Shown in pieces: positions 5,280 through 7,043 of a stretch of DNA of 7,043 nt (position 1 is its first letter; every line of letters starts with the position of its first letter). The position numbers were made by a program, and so were the translations under genes. Source of the DNA: Thermoplasmata archaeon (GTDB lineage: Archaea; Thermoplasmatota; Thermoplasmata; Thermoplasmatales; Thermoplasmataceae). Below the pieces are notes generated by a model. That model searched no databases and was not told the origin of the DNA. It saw only the letters and a list, made by a program, of their open reading frames with translations. The DNA lies in the NCBI GenBank assembly GCA_021797225.1, contig JAKAAE010000085.1, positions 1 to 7,043 on the forward strand. Direction: 5' to 3'.

Positions 5280-6522
5280 AGTTTAGTTTAGAATAATCTA
5301 TTTCATCCCGGGCACCATTATTTTTATTGAGTACAATTTTCCCGTTAACCATTACATACTCTACATTTTCTGAGCTTGAAGAGAATACTAAATTGTTCAC
5401 AATGTTTTTCTCACTGGATGGAATTGTACTGTATTTATTGGGATTTATTATTACCATATCCGCAAGATAACCTTCCTTTATTATCCCGATGGGTGCCTTT
5501 AGTGCAATTCCAGCGTTTCGTGTTGCCATGTCCAGTACCTGCTGGGATTTGACAGTGTCAGCAGACCAACGGTCATTGTTTATTGAGATTGCTGAATATT
5601 TCATTTCCTCAAACATATTGAGCGAATTATTGCTTCCGGAACTATCCGTCCCCAGTGAAACATTAACACTGTTGGATATTAATTCTGGAATGGGGGCTAT
5701 TCCTCCAGATGCGAGCTTTGCATTGCTTATGGCATTCCATGATACAGCGGTGCCGCTTCTGGCAAGGAGCTTGATTTCATTCAATGTGATCCACACACAG
5801 TGTGCCGCCAGCAACTTATCTGAAAGAAAACCTATTGATGCAAGATGCTCAACCGGCCTTTCATTATGGGATTTCACGAAGTCATAAACCTCCTTTCTTG
5901 TCTCGGAGAGATGTGTGTGCACCATAACATTATACTTTTCTGAAAGTTCCCTTACACGGTAATAATTCTCATCGGAGGATACATAAATTCCCTGTATTCC
6001 TGCAAGTGGTGTGACCGTATCCGGGTGGGGTTTCCGTATAAATTTCTCTGCATTTTTAACAGGGTCTCCCTTCTGCGTTGTGTATTCCTGGTCCAGTGTT
6101 GCCCATGCCAGAAAACCTCTTATACCGGTTTTTTCAACAGCTCTTTCAATCACATCTTCGGAATAATAAAGATCAACCAGGGTCGTTATTCCTGAGTTGA
6201 GCATTTCTTTAATGCCCAGTAGGCTCGAGTTGTATATCCCTTCCTCTGTCCGGTCCGCATCCAGTTTTGATGTTTTGTCCAGGAATTCAGAAAGAACAAT
6301 ATCGTCCAGAAGTCCCTTAAAACCACTCATGCCAATGTGTGTATGGGTATTTATGAACCCGGGAATTATGAATTTCCCCCCTGCATTTATTTCGCTGTCA
6401 TGTTCTGGCTCTTCCTTACCTATGTAAACAATTTTATTGCCCTCAACTAGTATGTTTGCACGCACTATGTCCCTGCTGTCGTTCTCGGTAATGATAGTTC
6501 CATTTTTAATAAGAATGCTCAT
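5272..6522 (-). CDS. Amidohydrolase of the MTA/SAH (adenosine-type) deaminase group
   Basis: This 416-residue protein belongs to the TrzA/ATZ/MtaD branch of metal-dependent amidohydrolases, which deaminate 5'-methylthioadenosine, S-adenosylhomocysteine, 5'-deoxyadenosine or related compounds. A small N-terminal beta domain precedes the barrel. Metal and catalytic residues are in place: H60 and H62 (INTHTHIG), H204 and E207 (HTHLSET), H241 (AAHCVW) and D293 (GTDSSGSNN). The SNAKLASGGIAPIPEL region at 266-281 and FEEMK at 304-308 are further family signatures. The segment before SNAKLASG reads SWNAI where relatives usually have HNP, so substrate preference may differ from the textbook enzymes. 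Length is typical (about 400-440). ATG 6522 follows a clear TATA box at 6561-6573, leaving a leader of about 20 bases without an obvious ribosome binding site. MTA recycling would fit the agmatinase and aIF5A genes nearby, but guanine or other deaminase activity is not excluded. Confidence 0.82.
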   Translation of the reverse strand: MSILIKNGTIITENDSRDIVRANILVEGNKIVYIGKEEPEHDSEINAGGKFIIPGFINTHTHIGMSGFKGLLDDIVLSEFLDKTSKLDADRTEEGIYNSSLLGIKEMLNSGITTLVDLYYSEDVIERAVEKTGIRGFLAWATLDQEYTTQKGDPVKNAEKFIRKPHPDTVTPLAGIQGIYVSSDENYYRVRELSEKYNVMVHTHLSETRKEVYDFVKSHNERPVEHLASIGFLSDKLLAAHCVWITLNEIKLLARSGTAVSWNAISNAKLASGGIAPIPELISNSVNVSLGTDSSGSNNSLNMFEEMKYSAISINNDRWSADTVKSQQVLDMATRNAGIALKAPIGIIKEGYLADMVIINPNKYSTIPSSEKNIVNNLVFSSSSENVEYVMVNGKIVLNKNNGARDEIDYSKLNYL

Positions 6523-6560
6523 TGCTGGTAATCTGGATAATGTTAATAATTATTTAGAAT

Positions 6561-6573
6561 GATATTTATAAAT
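6561..6573 (-). promoter_or_regulatory. TATA box of the amidohydrolase gene
   Basis: The minus strand reads ATTTATAAATATC. It lies just beyond the stop of the preceding gene (TGA at 6578-6580) and about 42 bases before the ATG at 6522. Its TTTATAAA core matches that of the promoter at 5268-5279, which suggests this is the strain's usual TATA form. Confidence 0.6.
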
Positions 6574-6577
6574 CAGG

Positions 6578-7043
6578 TCACTTTTTCAGTCCGGCTCGTA
6601 CCTTGATTGCTGCACCGGAATCCATATCAATCATCGCCCTGGAGGGTATCAGTGCGGTCCCAGTGCCACGCAGTTCGTTATTGAAGGTCATTATTACCTC
6701 ATCAAATGCATGGATATCAGGCGTTGCGTTGAGTATTCCCATTGCATATACCGTAGCAGTTGGCGTGAAATTGTCTATGGAAACATTGAATTTATTATTC
6801 TCAAGGAAAAATTTCCCTGATGCAGGTGTTATGGAAAAACGGCCGATGGATTCGTTGTAAACAAATAGTATATTTTTACCCTTTACAAGCATGTCCTGAT
6901 GAAAGCTATTGATGAGTTTAACATCATCAAGATAGGACATGATCCATGATCCGAACTGGAATCTGAGTATTGCTTTATAATCATCCATTCTTTTCCCGTA
7001 TTCACTTTCCTGGTTTATCTTTTCTGTGAGTGTCCCTACTAAA
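6578..7043 (-). CDS. C-terminal part of an archaeosine-pathway tRNA protein (ArcTGT/ArcS type) with PUA domain
   Basis: The frame is open from the right edge, adding about 18 residues (reading VGTLTEKINQESEYGKR) before the first internal ATG at 6988, so the gene probably begins outside the window. The stretch ILRFQFGSW matches the conserved (D/N)YQFG motif that opens the C-terminal region of archaeal tRNA-guanine transglycosylase and archaeosine synthase. It is followed by the GRFSITPASGKFFL segment of the linking domain. The last approximately 75 residues (from about VYAMGILNATPDIHAFDEVIM to GAAIKVRAG) form a PUA domain, which binds the tRNA acceptor end. These enzymes install preQ0 or convert it to archaeosine at G15 of tRNA. 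The two proteins share this C-terminal half, so I cannot say which one it is. A stand-alone 136-residue PUA subunit starting at ATG 6988 is also possible, as some archaea have split versions. Confidence 0.7.
   Translation of the reverse strand, partial: LVGTLTEKINQESEYGKRMDDYKAILRFQFGSWIMSYLDDVKLINSFHQDMLVKGKNILFVYNESIGRFSITPASGKFFLENNKFNVSIDNFTPTATVYAMGILNATPDIHAFDEVIMTFNNELRGTGTALIPSRAMIDMDSGAAIKVRAGLKK

Noticed and set aside
5489..5887. A 132-residue open frame on the + strand
   Set aside because: It lies wholly inside and antisense to the well-supported amidohydrolase gene and shows no recognisable domain; it is a shadow of that gene's codon use.

Overview
The window looks like a piece of a chromosome from an acidophilic, Ferroplasma/Acidiplasma-like member of the Thermoplasmatales (Euryarchaeota). 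The reasons are an archaeal IF5A, a PUA-domain protein of the archaeosine pathway, a ureohydrolase directly coupled to aIF5A, AT-rich DNA with ATA/AGG/AGA-rich codon use, TTTATAAA-type archaeal promoters, and at least one promoter placed for leaderless mRNA. The lineage is inferred from these traits, not from a database match.

Left part (1-2971, + strand) is a mobile and decaying island. It holds, in order: the 3' end of an IS4-superfamily (YREK-type) transposase gene that enters from the left edge; an IS3-family element with orfA and orfB, a visible left terminus at 1047 and no convincing right terminus; and a broken AbrB/PIN (VapBC-type) toxin-antitoxin pair. The antitoxin appears to begin at a GTG with a strong ribosome binding site that overlaps the 3' end of orfB, and an A7 run puts it out of frame. 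The PIN toxin gene has a TAG stop at codon 31 and a second frameshift at an A10 run. If one A is removed from each run, normal-length reading frames appear (90 and 130 codons) with all four PIN acidic residues.

Right part (3055-7043, - strand) is ordinary housekeeping DNA pointing toward the island. Reading in the direction of transcription: the 3' end of a PUA-containing tRNA-archaeosine protein (ArcTGT or ArcS type) running off the right edge; an amidohydrolase of the MTA/SAH deaminase group; a six-helix membrane protein resembling DUF6159; translation factor aIF5A; and an agmatinase-type ureohydrolase. The last two form an operon in which the aIF5A stop and the agmatinase start share one base (TAATG).

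Three of these genes can be linked through polyamine chemistry. Agmatinase makes putrescine or acts during hypusine formation, aIF5A carries the hypusine lysine, and the deaminase may recycle methylthioadenosine released by aminopropyl transfer. The island and the housekeeping genes are convergent, so the mobile DNA ends in the short spacer downstream of the agmatinase gene. I see no CRISPR array, tRNA or rRNA. The most unusual parts are the A-tract lesions in the toxin-antitoxin pair, the dual expression signals in the IS3 element, and the missing IS3 right end.
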